From Janthinobacterium sp. GW458P (GTDB lineage: Bacteria > Pseudomonadota > Gammaproteobacteria > Burkholderiales > Burkholderiaceae_D): 64,000 nucleotides of DNA. The DNA lies in contig NZ_NEGZ01000001.1 of the NCBI RefSeq assembly GCF_002127585.1, forward strand, positions 192,345 to 256,344, read 5' to 3'. Below the pieces are notes generated by a model. It was not told the DNA's origin. It did not search any database and saw only the letters and a program-made list of their open reading frames with translations. This document shows, one piece after another, positions 8,511-17,241 of this stretch (its first letter is position 1; each line of letters begins with the position of its first letter). The position numbers and the translations under genes were made by a program.

Positions 8511-10204
8511 ACGCCGTCAAGGTAGACAAAGTGGTGAAAACGCCACAGCAGGGCGGCCTGCGCCAGGCCATGGCCTGGCTGCATACGTGGAGCGGCCTGT
8601 GGATTTCCTGGCTGCTGTTCGCCATCTTTCTGACCGGCACCCTGGCCGTCTTCGACGACCCGATCGGCCACTGGATGACGCCCGAACACGCGTTGGAAGA
8701 GGCGGCGCATGCGAACGATCCGCCGCTGCCGAAGGTCACGGACCGCGCGCACCGCCTGGAGCTGGCGCTCGACTTCATGGCGAAGGAGCACCCGAAGGCG
8801 GACATGTGGGAAATCTGGCCCGTGCAGCGTCCCGGCCACGGCCTGTCCGCCTACTGGTTCCAGCCCAGCGGCGGCTATGGCTCGGCGGACCTCGATCCGC
8901 TGACGGGCGCCGTCATCGAACATGCGCGCGAAGCAACGGAGCGCGAAACCATCGGCGGTCACCATTTCGTCGATTTCCACTATGAGCTGCACGCGGGCCG
9001 CATCGGCGTATGGATCGTCGGCATCACCACCATGATCATGCTGGTGGCGCTGGTGAGCGGCGTCATCACGCACAAGCGCATCTTCAAGGATTTCTTCACC
9101 TTCCGCCCGGCAAAAGGGCAGCGCTCTTGGCTCGATGCGCACAACGCGGTGGCTGTGCTGACCTTGCCGTTCCAGTTCATGATCGCCTACACGGGCCTGG
9201 CGTTCTACAGCGACGACTATGTGCCGGCGCCCGTGGCGGCGCAGTACGGCATGGACAATCCAAAGAAAGCCTTCCTGGCAGACTGGAACGATGCGGGCAA
9301 ACCTGTGAAGACGGGCCAGCCGCTGGCCATTCCCGCGCTGGAATCGTTCGCGCTGCGCGCCGAGCAGGCCATCGGCCAGGAAATCCGCGCCGTGGTGCTG
9401 GACAATCCGAACGACGCCTCCATGCGCGTCTGCATGTACGGCTGGAATGAAGAAACGGATACGATGGAGCGCATCAGCGCCAACACGGGCAGGGCCTGCT
9501 ATGCGCTGGCCACGGGCGAGCAGACCGCCTTGCGCCGTCCTGGCGAGTCGGACACGGGCGGCGCAGGCCTGACGCGCTCCGTCATGTCGAACCTGCACAT
9601 GGTGGGTTTTGGCGGCACGCCCATGCGCTGGCTGTACTTCTTTTGCGGTCTGGCCGGCACGGTCATGATGGGCACGGGCGCCATTTTGTTCATGGTCAAG
9701 CGCCGCCAGAAGTCGGGCGGCGAGTTCGGCGCCTATACGCAGCGCGTGTACCGCGTCATCGAATGCCTGAACGTGGCGGCCATCGCCGGCCTGGCCATCG
9801 CCTGCGTGGGCTTCCTGTGGGCCAACCGCCTGATCCCCGTCGGCATCGAGCAGCGCGCCGGCTGGGAAGTGCGCGCCTTCTTCGGCGTCTGGTTTTTGAT
9901 GCTTGTGCACGCCTGCCTGCGCGCGGAAAAGCGCGCGTGGATCGAGCAACTGTGCCTGCTGGCCGCCCTGTGCCTGTTGCTGCCCGTCCTCAATGTGCTG
10001 AGCACGGGCGACAACCTGATGGCACAGGTCGCGCGCGGCGACTGGGAAAGCGCCGGCGTGGAACTGGGCAGCATGGCCTTCGGCCTGCTGGCCGTCTGGG
10101 GCGCGTGGAAAGTCCACAAGCGCAAGGAAAAACCGGTGAAAAAGGCCGCCGCCAGGGCAACGCCAGTGGCCAGCCTGCAGGTCAATACGGAAGGACAGTC
10201 ATGA
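8507..10204 (+). CDS. PepSY-associated transmembrane protein (iron-uptake type)
   Basis: A 565-residue inner-membrane protein of the PepSY/PiuB-like group. Starting at the overlapping ATG it shows the family opening AWLHTWSGLWISWLLFAIFL (first membrane span), a periplasmic portion, a conserved HHFVDFHYELH stretch, a second span near LVALVSGVITHKR, and several more spans in the last third. Members of this group have been implicated in reduction of ferric siderophores; the paired histidines would suit haem or metal binding, but that is inference. It is in a four-gene overlapping chain with DUF3649 and DUF3325. Confidence 0.88.
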   Translation: MNAVKVDKVVKTPQQGGLRQAMAWLHTWSGLWISWLLFAIFLTGTLAVFDDPIGHWMTPEHALEEAAHANDPPLPKVTDRAHRLELALDFMAKEHPKADMWEIWPVQRPGHGLSAYWFQPSGGYGSADLDPLTGAVIEHAREATERETIGGHHFVDFHYELHAGRIGVWIVGITTMIMLVALVSGVITHKRIFKDFFTFRPAKGQRSWLDAHNAVAVLTLPFQFMIAYTGLAFYSDDYVPAPVAAQYGMDNPKKAFLADWNDAGKPVKTGQPLAIPALESFALRAEQAIGQEIRAVVLDNPNDASMRVCMYGWNEETDTMERISANTGRACYALATGEQTALRRPGESDTGGAGLTRSVMSNLHMVGFGGTPMRWLYFFCGLAGTVMMGTGAILFMVKRRQKSGGEFGAYTQRVYRVIECLNVAAIAGLAIACVGFLWANRLIPVGIEQRAGWEVRAFFGVWFLMLVHACLRAEKRAWIEQLCLLAALCLLLPVLNVLSTGDNLMAQVARGDWESAGVELGSMAFGLLAVWGAWKVHKRKEKPVKKAAARATPVASLQVNTEGQS

Positions 10205-10542
10205 TCAACACCATCCTTTGCGCGCTGGGTCTGTCGTATGCGGGCATGGCCAGCCTCTCGCTGGCCATGGACCGTCATCACGGCCAGGTATGGGGGCGCG
10301 ACGCGGCGCCGAACGTGCGGCGCGCGCTGCAGCTGGCCGGTGCGTTGCTGCTGGCGCTGGCCATCTGGCCCTGCGTGGCCGGCTGGAGCGCCACCGTCGG
10401 CGTGGTCGCCTGGCTGGGTTTTATTTCTGCCGGCGCGCTGCTGGTGGCCCTGTTGCTGCCGTATGCGCCCCGCTTGCTGTTTCGTAGTTCCCTGCTGGCA
10501 GCCGTCGCCGCGCTGGCAGGTCTTGTGACGTTCCTGCAGTAA
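10201..10542 (+). CDS. DUF3325 small membrane protein
   Basis: A 113-residue protein with three predicted membrane spans (LGLSYAGMASLSLAMDRHHG, then LAGALLLALAIWPCVAGW and a third near LVALLLPYAPRLL). It starts at the ATG that overlaps the PepSY stop by 4 bp. DUF3325 proteins commonly follow DUF3649 and PepSY genes behind siderophore receptors. No enzymatic motif is visible. The next open frame, a short leader, begins 29 bp after its stop, so transcription probably continues into macAB. Confidence 0.82.
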   Translation: MINTILCALGLSYAGMASLSLAMDRHHGQVWGRDAAPNVRRALQLAGALLLALAIWPCVAGWSATVGVVAWLGFISAGALLVALLLPYAPRLLFRSSLLAAVAALAGLVTFLQ

Positions 10543-10571
10543 TGTTGACTGCCATTTTCAAGGATAGACTG

Positions 10572-10634
10572 ATGCACTTTTTACGCCTGGCGACACCGTT
10601 TGATGTTTTGAATGTATTGAAAGTGGCTTCCTGA
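10572..10634 (+). CDS. Candidate 20-codon leader peptide coupled to macA
   Basis: A 20-codon open frame starting at ATG 10572 with a good AAGGA ribosome site 7 bp ahead (10560-10564) and ending TGA at 10632-10634. Its last base is the first base of the macA ATG (TGATG). The peptide begins [10 protein letters not shown] and is mostly hydrophobic. The macA start itself has only a weak ribosome site, so translation of macA may depend on ribosomes finishing this frame. It may also be a chance frame; no homologue is known to me. Confidence 0.45.
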   Translation: MHFLRLATPFDVLNVLKVAS

Positions 10635-11821
10635 TGGCGGCCCGCCTGCCTTCCCGCCGCGCCCGCATCCTGGGCGGCGCGGTCTTGCTGGCGCTGTTTG
10701 GCGCCGGCGTTCTATGGGCCACGCGCGGCCCGGCCACCGTGTTCGACACGGCGCCCGTCAAGCGCGGCAATATCGAAGCGAGCGTCACGGCCATCGGCAC
10801 CCTGCAGCCGCAAACCTATGTCGACGTGGGCGCGCAGGTGTCGGGCCAGATCACGCGTCTGCACGTGCAGCCCGGCAGCGCCGTGGAAAAAGGCCAGCTG
10901 CTGGCCGAGATCGACCCCAGCGTGCAGCAAGCCACGGTCGATGCGGGCCGCGCAGCGCTGGCCGGTTTGCGCGCGCAGCTGGCCGACCAGCAGGCGCAGC
11001 ACCGGCTGGCGGGCCAGCAGCACGTGCGCCAGAAGCAGATGGCGAAATTCGACTCGACGCCTTTGGCCGACCTGGAAACGGCGGAAGCCACCCTGGCCTC
11101 GGCGGCCGCCAAGATCGACCACCTGAAGGCGCAGATCGACCAGACCCAGGCCAGCCTGAAGGCCGACGAGGCGCGTCTCGGCTATACGCGCATCTACGCG
11201 CCGATGGGCGGCAGCGTCGTGGGCCTGGATGCGAAAGAGGGGCAGACCCTGAACGCGACGTACCAGACGCCGAATATCCTGCGCATTGCCGACTTGTCGG
11301 CCATGACGGTGTGGACGGAAGTGTCGGAAGCGGACGTGCGCCGCGTGCGCGCGGACATGCCCGTGTACTTCACCACCCTGGGCGGCGACCAGCGGCGCTG
11401 GAGCGGCAAGGTGCGGCAGGTGCTGCCCGCGCCGCCGGTGCCGGGCGGCACCAGCGCCGGCACGGCCCTGGCGCCGTCGACCAGCAAGGTGATCCTGTAT
11501 ACAGTGCTGTTCGATGTCGACAACGCCGATGGCGAGTTGATGCCGCAGATGACGGCGCAGGTGGTATTTGTTACGGCCGCGAAGAAGAATGTGCTGGCCG
11601 TGCCCCTGCCGGCCCTGAAACCGTCCACCGAGGACGGCGCGCCGCCTGGCCAGTTCACGGCCCGCGTGATGGATGCCGACGGCAAGGTCGACACGCGCAC
11701 CGTCACCGTGGGCGTGCGCAACCGCCTCAGCGCGGAAGTGCTGCAAGGCTTGCGCGAAGGCGAATTGCTGGTCACGGGCGAGCAGCCGGCCGGTGGCGGC
11801 GCCAGCAGGTTCCAGCTATGA
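10634..11821 (+). CDS. macA: MacA-type periplasmic adaptor of an efflux pump
   Basis: A 395-residue membrane-fusion protein of the MacA/PvdR group. Residues 10-32 form the inner-membrane anchor ([18 protein letters not shown]). The lipoyl-like half is [20 protein letters not shown], followed by an alpha-helical hairpin of about 100 residues rich in Ala, Gln and Lys (residues 90-180). The return half is [20 protein letters not shown], then beta-barrel and membrane-proximal domains. It would connect the MacB ATPase to an outer-membrane TolC-type channel that is not encoded here. It overlaps macB by 4 bp. The position behind siderophore uptake genes favours a PvdR-like siderophore-export role over macrolide export. 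Confidence 0.9.
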   Translation: MAARLPSRRARILGGAVLLALFGAGVLWATRGPATVFDTAPVKRGNIEASVTAIGTLQPQTYVDVGAQVSGQITRLHVQPGSAVEKGQLLAEIDPSVQQATVDAGRAALAGLRAQLADQQAQHRLAGQQHVRQKQMAKFDSTPLADLETAEATLASAAAKIDHLKAQIDQTQASLKADEARLGYTRIYAPMGGSVVGLDAKEGQTLNATYQTPNILRIADLSAMTVWTEVSEADVRRVRADMPVYFTTLGGDQRRWSGKVRQVLPAPPVPGGTSAGTALAPSTSKVILYTVLFDVDNADGELMPQMTAQVVFVTAAKKNVLAVPLPALKPSTEDGAPPGQFTARVMDADGKVDTRTVTVGVRNRLSAEVLQGLREGELLVTGEQPAGGGASRFQL

Positions 11822-13821
11822 GCGCCATGAGCGAAGTGGCGTCGCTGGGCCCGTCCGGCGACGCGGGTCCGGCGGCGCCGTTGATTGAATTGCAAGGCAT
11901 CCGCAAGCGCTACGGCGGCCATGACGGCGCGCCGGCCGTGGAAGTGCTGCGCGGCCTGACCTTGGCTATCGGCGCCGGCGAATTCGTCGCCATCGTCGGC
12001 GCGTCCGGTTCCGGCAAGTCGACCCTGATGCACTTGCTCGGTTGCCTGGACCGGCCCAGCGACGGCTCCTACCGTTTTGCCGGGCAGGACGTGGCCAGCC
12101 TGAATCCCGATGAACTGGCGTGGCTGCGGCGCGAAGCGTTCGGTTTCGTCTTCCAGGGGTATCATCTGATCGCCACCGAATCGGCGCGCGAGAACGTGGA
12201 GGTGCCGGCCCTGTACGCGGGCATGCCGGCCGCGGCGCGCCATGCCCGTTCCGAGGCGCTGCTCAAGCGCCTTGGACTCGGTGACCGGCTCGACCACCGG
12301 CCGAATCAACTGTCCGGCGGGCAGCAGCAGCGCGTGTCGATCGCCCGCGCCCTGATGAATGGCGGGCGCATCATCCTGGCCGATGAACCGACGGGGGCCC
12401 TGGACAGCAGCAGCGGCGCCGAAGTCATGGCCCTGCTGGGGGAACTGGCCGATGCGGGCCACACCATCATCCTCATTACGCATGACCGCAAGGTGGCGGC
12501 CCAGGCGCGCAGGGTGATCGAGATCAGCGACGGCGAAATCATCGCGGACACGGGCGCCATCGCCATTCCCGCCACGTCGACGGCCCTGCCGCCGCTGGAC
12601 ATGTCGCGCGCCGCTCATGATACCGGCGCGTCGCTGGGCACGGAATTGCTCGACGCGGCGCGCGCCGCCTGGCGCGTGCTGTGGATCAACCGCTTCCGCA
12701 CGGGTCTGACCCTGCTCGGCATCATCATTGGCGTCGCTTCCGTGATCGTCATGCTGGCCATCGGCCTGGGCACGCGCCAGCAGGTGATGGCGCAGCTGGG
12801 CGCTTTCGGCTCGAACCTCTTATATATGTCGTCGATCGGCGAAAGCTCGCGCATCCCCGGGCGCAGCATCACCCTGGCCGACCTCGAGGCGCTTGAGGGC
12901 GTGCCCGGCATTTCCCACGTGTTGCCTAACGTTACCGGCAACAAGGTAATCCGCCATGGCAACCTCGACGTGCAAACCTATGTACGGGGCACGGGCGCGG
13001 CGCTGCCGCAGATCCAGACCTGGCCGCTGGCGCATGGCGGCTTCTTCACGCAGCAGGACGAGCGCGAGATGGCCACCGTTGCCGTACTGGGCTGGCGCCT
13101 GGCGCACAAGCTGATGCCTGACATTGCCAACCCGGTGGGACAGAATATTCTGATCGGCAACGTGCCGTTCCAGGTGATCGGCGTAATGAGCGAGAAGGGC
13201 GCGCTGACTGGCGACAAGGATGAGGATGACGTGCTGCTGCTGCCGTTTTCCACGGCAGGTATCCGCGTCTTCGGCCAGCGCGAGCCCACGTATATCGTGC
13301 TGGCGGCCGACGACGTGAAGCGCATCGCCGAAACCGAGAAGGCGGTCGACGCCGTCATGTTCGAGCGCCACCGCATCCGCGACTACGGCATCAGCAACGC
13401 GGCCGCTTCTATTGCGGCCGAAGCGCGCACGCAGGACAATATGACCATGATGCTCAGCCTGATCGCGGCCGTTTCGCTCGTGGTGGGCGGCATCGGCGTC
13501 ATGAACGTGATGCTGATGACGGTGCGCGAGCGCACGCGTGAAATCGGCATCCGCATGGCGACGGGCGCGCGCCGGCGCGACATCCTGCGCCAGTTCCTCA
13601 CGGAAGCGGTGCTGGTGTCGGTGGTGGGCGGCGTGGCCGGCATCGTGGCCGGCGTGGCGTTTGCCGCTGCGCTGCTTGTGTGGGAAGTGCCCGTGATCTT
13701 TTCGCTCAGCGCCATCGGCGGCGCGTTTGCCTGCGCCGTGGTGACGGGACTGGTGTTTGGCTTCATGCCGGCGCGCAAGGCGTCGGGACTCGATCCGGTG
13801 GTGGCGCTGGCGGGACAGTAA
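11818..13821 (+). CDS. macB: MacB-type ABC efflux ATPase/permease
   Basis: A 667-residue MacB-family transporter. The N-terminal nucleotide-binding domain has Walker [10 protein letters not shown] at 61-69, signature LSGGQQQR at 165-172 and Walker B IILADE at 185-190 followed by PTGALD. The C-terminal half has a first membrane span at about 285-310 ([20 protein letters not shown]), a large periplasmic MacB domain and three spans near the end, with the family motif [20 protein letters not shown]. The start is the ATG overlapping the macA stop. PvdT of pyoverdine-type systems belongs to the same family. No tolC-like gene follows. Confidence 0.93.
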   Translation: MSAMSEVASLGPSGDAGPAAPLIELQGIRKRYGGHDGAPAVEVLRGLTLAIGAGEFVAIVGASGSGKSTLMHLLGCLDRPSDGSYRFAGQDVASLNPDELAWLRREAFGFVFQGYHLIATESARENVEVPALYAGMPAAARHARSEALLKRLGLGDRLDHRPNQLSGGQQQRVSIARALMNGGRIILADEPTGALDSSSGAEVMALLGELADAGHTIILITHDRKVAAQARRVIEISDGEIIADTGAIAIPATSTALPPLDMSRAAHDTGASLGTELLDAARAAWRVLWINRFRTGLTLLGIIIGVASVIVMLAIGLGTRQQVMAQLGAFGSNLLYMSSIGESSRIPGRSITLADLEALEGVPGISHVLPNVTGNKVIRHGNLDVQTYVRGTGAALPQIQTWPLAHGGFFTQQDEREMATVAVLGWRLAHKLMPDIANPVGQNILIGNVPFQVIGVMSEKGALTGDKDEDDVLLLPFSTAGIRVFGQREPTYIVLAADDVKRIAETEKAVDAVMFERHRIRDYGISNAAASIAAEARTQDNMTMMLSLIAAVSLVVGGIGVMNVMLMTVRERTREIGIRMATGARRRDILRQFLTEAVLVSVVGGVAGIVAGVAFAAALLVWEVPVIFSLSAIGGAFACAVVTGLVFGFMPARKASGLDPVVALAGQ

Positions 13822-13882
13822 TAACAGGGAGTAGCAACAACGCCGGCAGCGTGGCTGCCGGCAAAAAAATGTTGCCCTGGCT

Positions 13883-14046
13883 TTAAGTAACCCCCAATAA
13901 ATTATTGTGATTTCTGACTTCCATAACCGGCGCTGTGCGGTGTTGCCCGCAGCTAGCAGTGCTCGCACTGCGTCGCAGCGGGCGCCTTGCACAGCATCCG
14001 GTTCTGTTCGTCATAAATTCACAATAATTTCCCGAGGGTTACTTAA
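13883..14046. mobile_element. 164-bp palindromic MITE-like element
   Basis: A long imperfect palindrome. TTAAGTAACCC (13883-13893) is matched by GGGTTACTTAA (14036-14046). Further in, AAATTATTGTGA (13899-13910) and its complement recur, then AACCGG with GCTGTGC on each side, a GCCCGC/GCGGGC stem, and an apical GCAGTG-CTCG-CACTGC hairpin. The ends can be read as an AGTAACCC terminal repeat flanked by duplicated TA, the target duplication of IS630/Tc1-type elements. No open frame of note lies inside. A smaller GC hairpin (13842-13862) lies just left of it. The promoter of the next gene must lie within or right of this element. Confidence 0.6.
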
Positions 14047-14133
14047 CACGCGGTACTATCTCCCCATAACAAAAAGCAGTGTTTCGTGTTTTATGCCCTT
14101 GCGGGCATATACCCACCACCACAGGAGAACCCG

Positions 14134-15117
14134 ATGCAGAAAAAATCAACCTTGAAGACCGGAATCGCCGCCGCCCTCGTGCTGGCGTTCGGCATGGGCG
14201 CCGTCCAGGCCCAGGAAGTAGTGCGCCTGGGCAACCTGAAATTTGCCCATTACGGCGCCGTGTCATATATCAAGGAAATCGCCCCCAAGTGCGGCATCAA
14301 GGTGGAAGAGCATATCTTTGCCAAGGGTCTCGACGTGATGCAGGCGATTATCGCGGGCGAGCTGGACGTGGGGGCGACGGCCTCGGAGGCGGCCATTTCC
14401 GGCCGCGCCGGCGGCGCGCCTATCTACGTGGTGGCCGGCTTTGCCAAGGGCGGCGCGCGCCTGGTGGCGGGGGCGGGGCAAAAGATCGCCAGCGTCAAGG
14501 AACTCAAGGGCAAGCGCGTGGGCGTGACGCGCGGCGGCATCCAGGAAGTGCTGCTGCTGGCCGAGCTGGCGCAGGCGGGCCTGACGTATTCCGAAACCAA
14601 GGGCAAGGACGTGCAGCTCGTATTTCTGGCCTACGCCGACTTGAACCAGGCGCTGATGGGCAAGAATATCGACGCCATGATGCAGTCGGAGCCGCAATCG
14701 TCGCAGGCGATCAACAAGGGTTTCGGCGTGGAAATATTAAAGCCGTACGACACGCCCATCGGCGAGCCCGTGCGCACCATGGTGATGACGGAGAAGTTCT
14801 ACAAGGAACGCCGTCCCGTGGCGGAAAAATTCATGCGCTGCTTCGTCGAAGCGACGAAAACCTTTATCGACAGCAAGGCGACGGCGGAAAAATACGTGCG
14901 CGAAGTCGTGTTCCGCGGCCAGATCACGAAGGACGACTTCGACGATGCGATCAGCAATTCGCCGTATTCATATGACATCTCGCCCGAGCATATCCAGGTG
15001 ACCACCGATGTGATGGTGAAAACGGGCGTGGGACGCATGACGAAACCGCCCGTGGCCAAGGACTGGGTCAAGACGGACTTGCTGGAGCAGGCGAAAAAGA
15101 GCCTGAATGTGAAGTAA
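14134..15117 (+). CDS. Orphan ABC-type substrate-binding protein (NMT1/TauA-like)
   Basis: A 327-residue periplasmic binding protein of the SsuA/TauA/NMT1 fold. I chose ATG 14134 because AGGAG lies 6 bp ahead and a normal signal peptide follows (MQKKSTLKTGIAAALVLAFG, cleavage after VQAQ). Fold markers are LGNLKFAHYGAVSYIKEIAP, LDVMQAIIAGELDVGATASE, GKRVGVTRGGIQE and MTEKFYKERRPVAEKFMRCF. Relatives bind taurine, alkylsulfonates, nitrate or thiamine precursors; the ligand here cannot be assigned. No permease or ATPase gene adjoins it, so it must share a transporter or sense its ligand another way. A strong terminator follows. Confidence 0.85.
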   Translation: MQKKSTLKTGIAAALVLAFGMGAVQAQEVVRLGNLKFAHYGAVSYIKEIAPKCGIKVEEHIFAKGLDVMQAIIAGELDVGATASEAAISGRAGGAPIYVVAGFAKGGARLVAGAGQKIASVKELKGKRVGVTRGGIQEVLLLAELAQAGLTYSETKGKDVQLVFLAYADLNQALMGKNIDAMMQSEPQSSQAINKGFGVEILKPYDTPIGEPVRTMVMTEKFYKERRPVAEKFMRCFVEATKTFIDSKATAEKYVREVVFRGQITKDDFDDAISNSPYSYDISPEHIQVTTDVMVKTGVGRMTKPPVAKDWVKTDLLEQAKKSLNVK

Positions 15118-15138
15118 ATCAAGCAACCATTAAAAAAA

Positions 15139-15170
15139 CCTCCGCGCCAGCAATGGTGCGGAGGTTTTTT
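15139..15170. terminator. Bidirectional intrinsic terminator
   Basis: An 11-bp stem (CCTCCGCGCCA at 15139-15149, TGGTGCGGAGG at 15154-15164, one G-T pair) has a GCAA tetraloop, six T on the right and seven A on the left. It serves the binding-protein gene on its left and the convergent lipoprotein gene on its right. Confidence 0.92.
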
Positions 15171-15185
15171 GATGGGGAGACGGCC

Positions 15186-15791
15186 TTAGCGGGCGTTAAA
15201 ACCCATCCAGCCCTTCTCCGTCTGCCGGAAGCTCAGGGTATAGATGCGCGTCAGCTCATCGCCCTTCTTCAACTGGCGGTTGATGATGGCGCCGTAGTTG
15301 TCTTGCACGAGCTGGTCCGACCATTGCAGCAGGTTCTCGAAACGCTCGGCCGTCATCGCCGCCTGGCGCGCCAGCAGCGGCGCGGGAATCGCTTTCTTTT
15401 CCTGCTGCTGCGCCCAGAATTCGCGGAAAACCTTGTTTTCGCCGCCCATGCCGCGCGCCATCAAGCCCAGGCCCATGCTCATGCCGACGGTGCTGTCCGT
15501 CCTGGCCTGCGCCTCGAGCTTGTCGGCCACGTCGGCCAGCAATTCCAGGTAGCCCACCTTGGCGCGCAGCACGGCCGAGCCCTTGATTTCGTACTGCTCA
15601 TTCTCTTTCCAGCCGTTCAGCTTTTCCAGCTTCGCGATGTCGAAGTAATCCTTGTACAAGTCATAGCCCTGGATCGAGGTACGGAAATACTCCTCGTACG
15701 TGGACTGGGAAGGCGCGTCTTTCATGCAACCGCTTAATACAGTGCAGGCGACCAGCAGGATACAGGTCCAGGAGAGTTTTCGAAAAGACAT
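15186..15791 (-). CDS. Predicted lipoprotein of unknown function
   Basis: A 201-residue predicted lipoprotein. ATG at 15791 gives a short signal peptide MSFRKLSWTCILLVACTVLS with lipobox LSGC (modified Cys near residue 22); longer upstream starts would bury the signal. The mature part is hydrophilic, with YEEYFRTSIQGYDLYKDYFD, a helix-rich centre and a Gly/Met stretch (GMSMGLGLMARGMGGENK), ending RQTEKGWMGFNAR. I recognise no family. Asp at +2 is absent (CMKD), so outer-membrane sorting by the Lol system is possible. The gene is convergent with the binding-protein gene. Confidence 0.8.
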   Translation of the reverse strand: MSFRKLSWTCILLVACTVLSGCMKDAPSQSTYEEYFRTSIQGYDLYKDYFDIAKLEKLNGWKENEQYEIKGSAVLRAKVGYLELLADVADKLEAQARTDSTVGMSMGLGLMARGMGGENKVFREFWAQQQEKKAIPAPLLARQAAMTAERFENLLQWSDQLVQDNYGAIINRQLKKGDELTRIYTLSFRQTEKGWMGFNAR

Positions 15792-16052
15792 GGCGAGATC
15801 GGCGGTGAAGTAAGGGTGGACAAATATTGCTTTGCGGACACGATTATAGGACTGGCTAGTCAGGATGGCAACGTGTCCGCTGCCAGCGACAGGGAGTGCA
15901 AGGAAAGATTGCGGAAATCTTGAGGGTGCGCCACCCCGTTGCGCCTCAGGCGCGATATCATGGCAGGCTTGCAGCATTGGCTGGCGGCGGAATGCCTGTC
16001 ACCCGGGCTGTCGCTTGAATCGCGCTTGCCGGCTATGGTGTAAACTTAACAT

Positions 16053-16856
16053 ATGCAGACCTATTTCTTTCTTCTTGCCGCCCTCCTGTATGCAGCGTGT
16101 GCCGTGCTTCCCTCGTCCCGCGCCAGGCTCATCGCCGGCCTGACGGGCGTCGCGTGGCTGGCGCACGCCGTCACCCTGTGGTTCGACCTGATGGCGCCGG
16201 GCACCTTGCGTTTCGGCTTTTCCGCCATGCTCTCGGCCGCGCTGTGGGTGTCGGTCGGTGCTTACTGGATAGAGAACCGCAATTTCAGTCTCGATGGACT
16301 GCGCCGCATGGTCATGCCCAGCGCCGTCATCGCCATCGGCCTGGCGTGGGCCTTTCCCGGCAGCCAGGTCAGCATGGAAGGCAAGTCGGCCGTCTTCGGC
16401 TGGCACATTGCGGTGGCCGTGCTCGCTTACAGCACCTTGACGATCGCCGCTTTCCACGCCGTGCTGATGGCGCTGCAGGAATCGCGTTTGCACACGCGCA
16501 GCGAAAGCCGCGGTTTCATCGGCAGCGCGCTCGATCAGCTGCCCGCGCTGCTGACGATGGAAAAGTTGCTGTTCCGCATGATCGGCCTGGGCTTCATCTT
16601 GCTCAGCCTGACCGTGCTGTCGGGTATCGTGTTTTCCGAACAACTGTTTGGCAAGGCCCTGAACTGGGATCACAAATCGGTGTTTACCATGCTGTCGTGG
16701 CTATTGTTTGCCGCCTTGCTGGCAGGACGCCGTTTCCGCGGCTGGCGCGGCAAGACGGCCCTGAGCTTTACCCTGGCCGGTTTCGCCACCTTGCTGCTGG
16801 CGTATGTCGGCAGCCGTTTTGTACTGGAAGTGGTTTTACACCGAGGATTCGCATGA
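16053..16856 (+). CDS. ypjD: CcsA/YpjD-like inner-membrane protein
   Basis: A 267-residue protein with about eight membrane spans, of the cytochrome-c-assembly (CcsA/CcmC-like) family, inner-membrane YpjD/HemX branch. Typical features are the second-helix region LIAGLTGVAWLAHAVTLWFD, a WHIAVAVLAYSTLTIAAFHA helix with conserved His, and MEKLLFRMIGLGFILLSLTV, followed by WDHKSVFTMLSWLLFAALL. Some relatives take part in cytochrome c maturation; for this branch the role is not established. In many betaproteobacteria this gene is the direct divergent neighbour of ffh; here about 12 kb separates them. Its stop overlaps the next start (ATGA). Confidence 0.88.
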   Translation: MQTYFFLLAALLYAACAVLPSSRARLIAGLTGVAWLAHAVTLWFDLMAPGTLRFGFSAMLSAALWVSVGAYWIENRNFSLDGLRRMVMPSAVIAIGLAWAFPGSQVSMEGKSAVFGWHIAVAVLAYSTLTIAAFHAVLMALQESRLHTRSESRGFIGSALDQLPALLTMEKLLFRMIGLGFILLSLTVLSGIVFSEQLFGKALNWDHKSVFTMLSWLLFAALLAGRRFRGWRGKTALSFTLAGFATLLLAYVGSRFVLEVVLHRGFA

Positions 16857-17113
16857 CACGTGTTTTGTTCTGGCTGGCGCTGGTGTTTCTGGTGCTGTTT
16901 GCTATCCGCAGCAAGATCCGGGGCATGCAGCAGCGCGCCCGCGCACAGCGGCAACCGCCGTCTCAGCCGTTTACGCCGCCAGGCCGGGCGCGGGAATTGC
17001 CCGATGCCGAGCTGATGCTGTGCTGCGCCCACTGCGGCGTGTATTACCCGGCCTCCGAAAACGTGCAGGCCAAGGGCCACGATTACTGCAGCCACGCGCA
17101 CGCCACGCTGTAG
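16853..17113 (+). CDS. PP0621-family small membrane protein
   Basis: An 86-residue protein with an N-terminal membrane helix (VLFWLALVFLVLFAIRSKI), a basic Arg/Gln linker and a compact C-terminal motif CCAHCGVYYPASENVQAKG ending DYCSHAH. The paired CxxC-like cysteines and histidines suggest a small metal-binding (zinc-ribbon-like) module facing the cytoplasm. The family commonly sits beside ypjD and pilS/pilR genes in betaproteobacteria. It starts at the ATG overlapping the ypjD stop. The function is unknown. Confidence 0.82.
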   Translation: MTRVLFWLALVFLVLFAIRSKIRGMQQRARAQRQPPSQPFTPPGRARELPDAELMLCCAHCGVYYPASENVQAKGHDYCSHAHATL

Positions 17114-17241
17114 CGCGGGCGGCGCGCCGGCCTCGCCGCCGCGTCTGCATTGCTCATCCGTATCGTAACGCCCCCCGCCGCCCGCCAGGCGTACCATCTG
17201 CATGCAGCGATCCGATATCGCCATCGCAGGGAGCCGGGAAT

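Noticed and set aside
10634-13821. MacAB as an antibiotic resistance determinant
   Set aside because: The family also exports siderophores and toxins; the iron-uptake context makes a drug-specific label unsupported.
13842-13862. Terminator behind macB
   Set aside because: The perfect 9-bp hairpin is followed on the plus strand by A, not T, and no minus-strand gene needs it; kept only as a hairpin.
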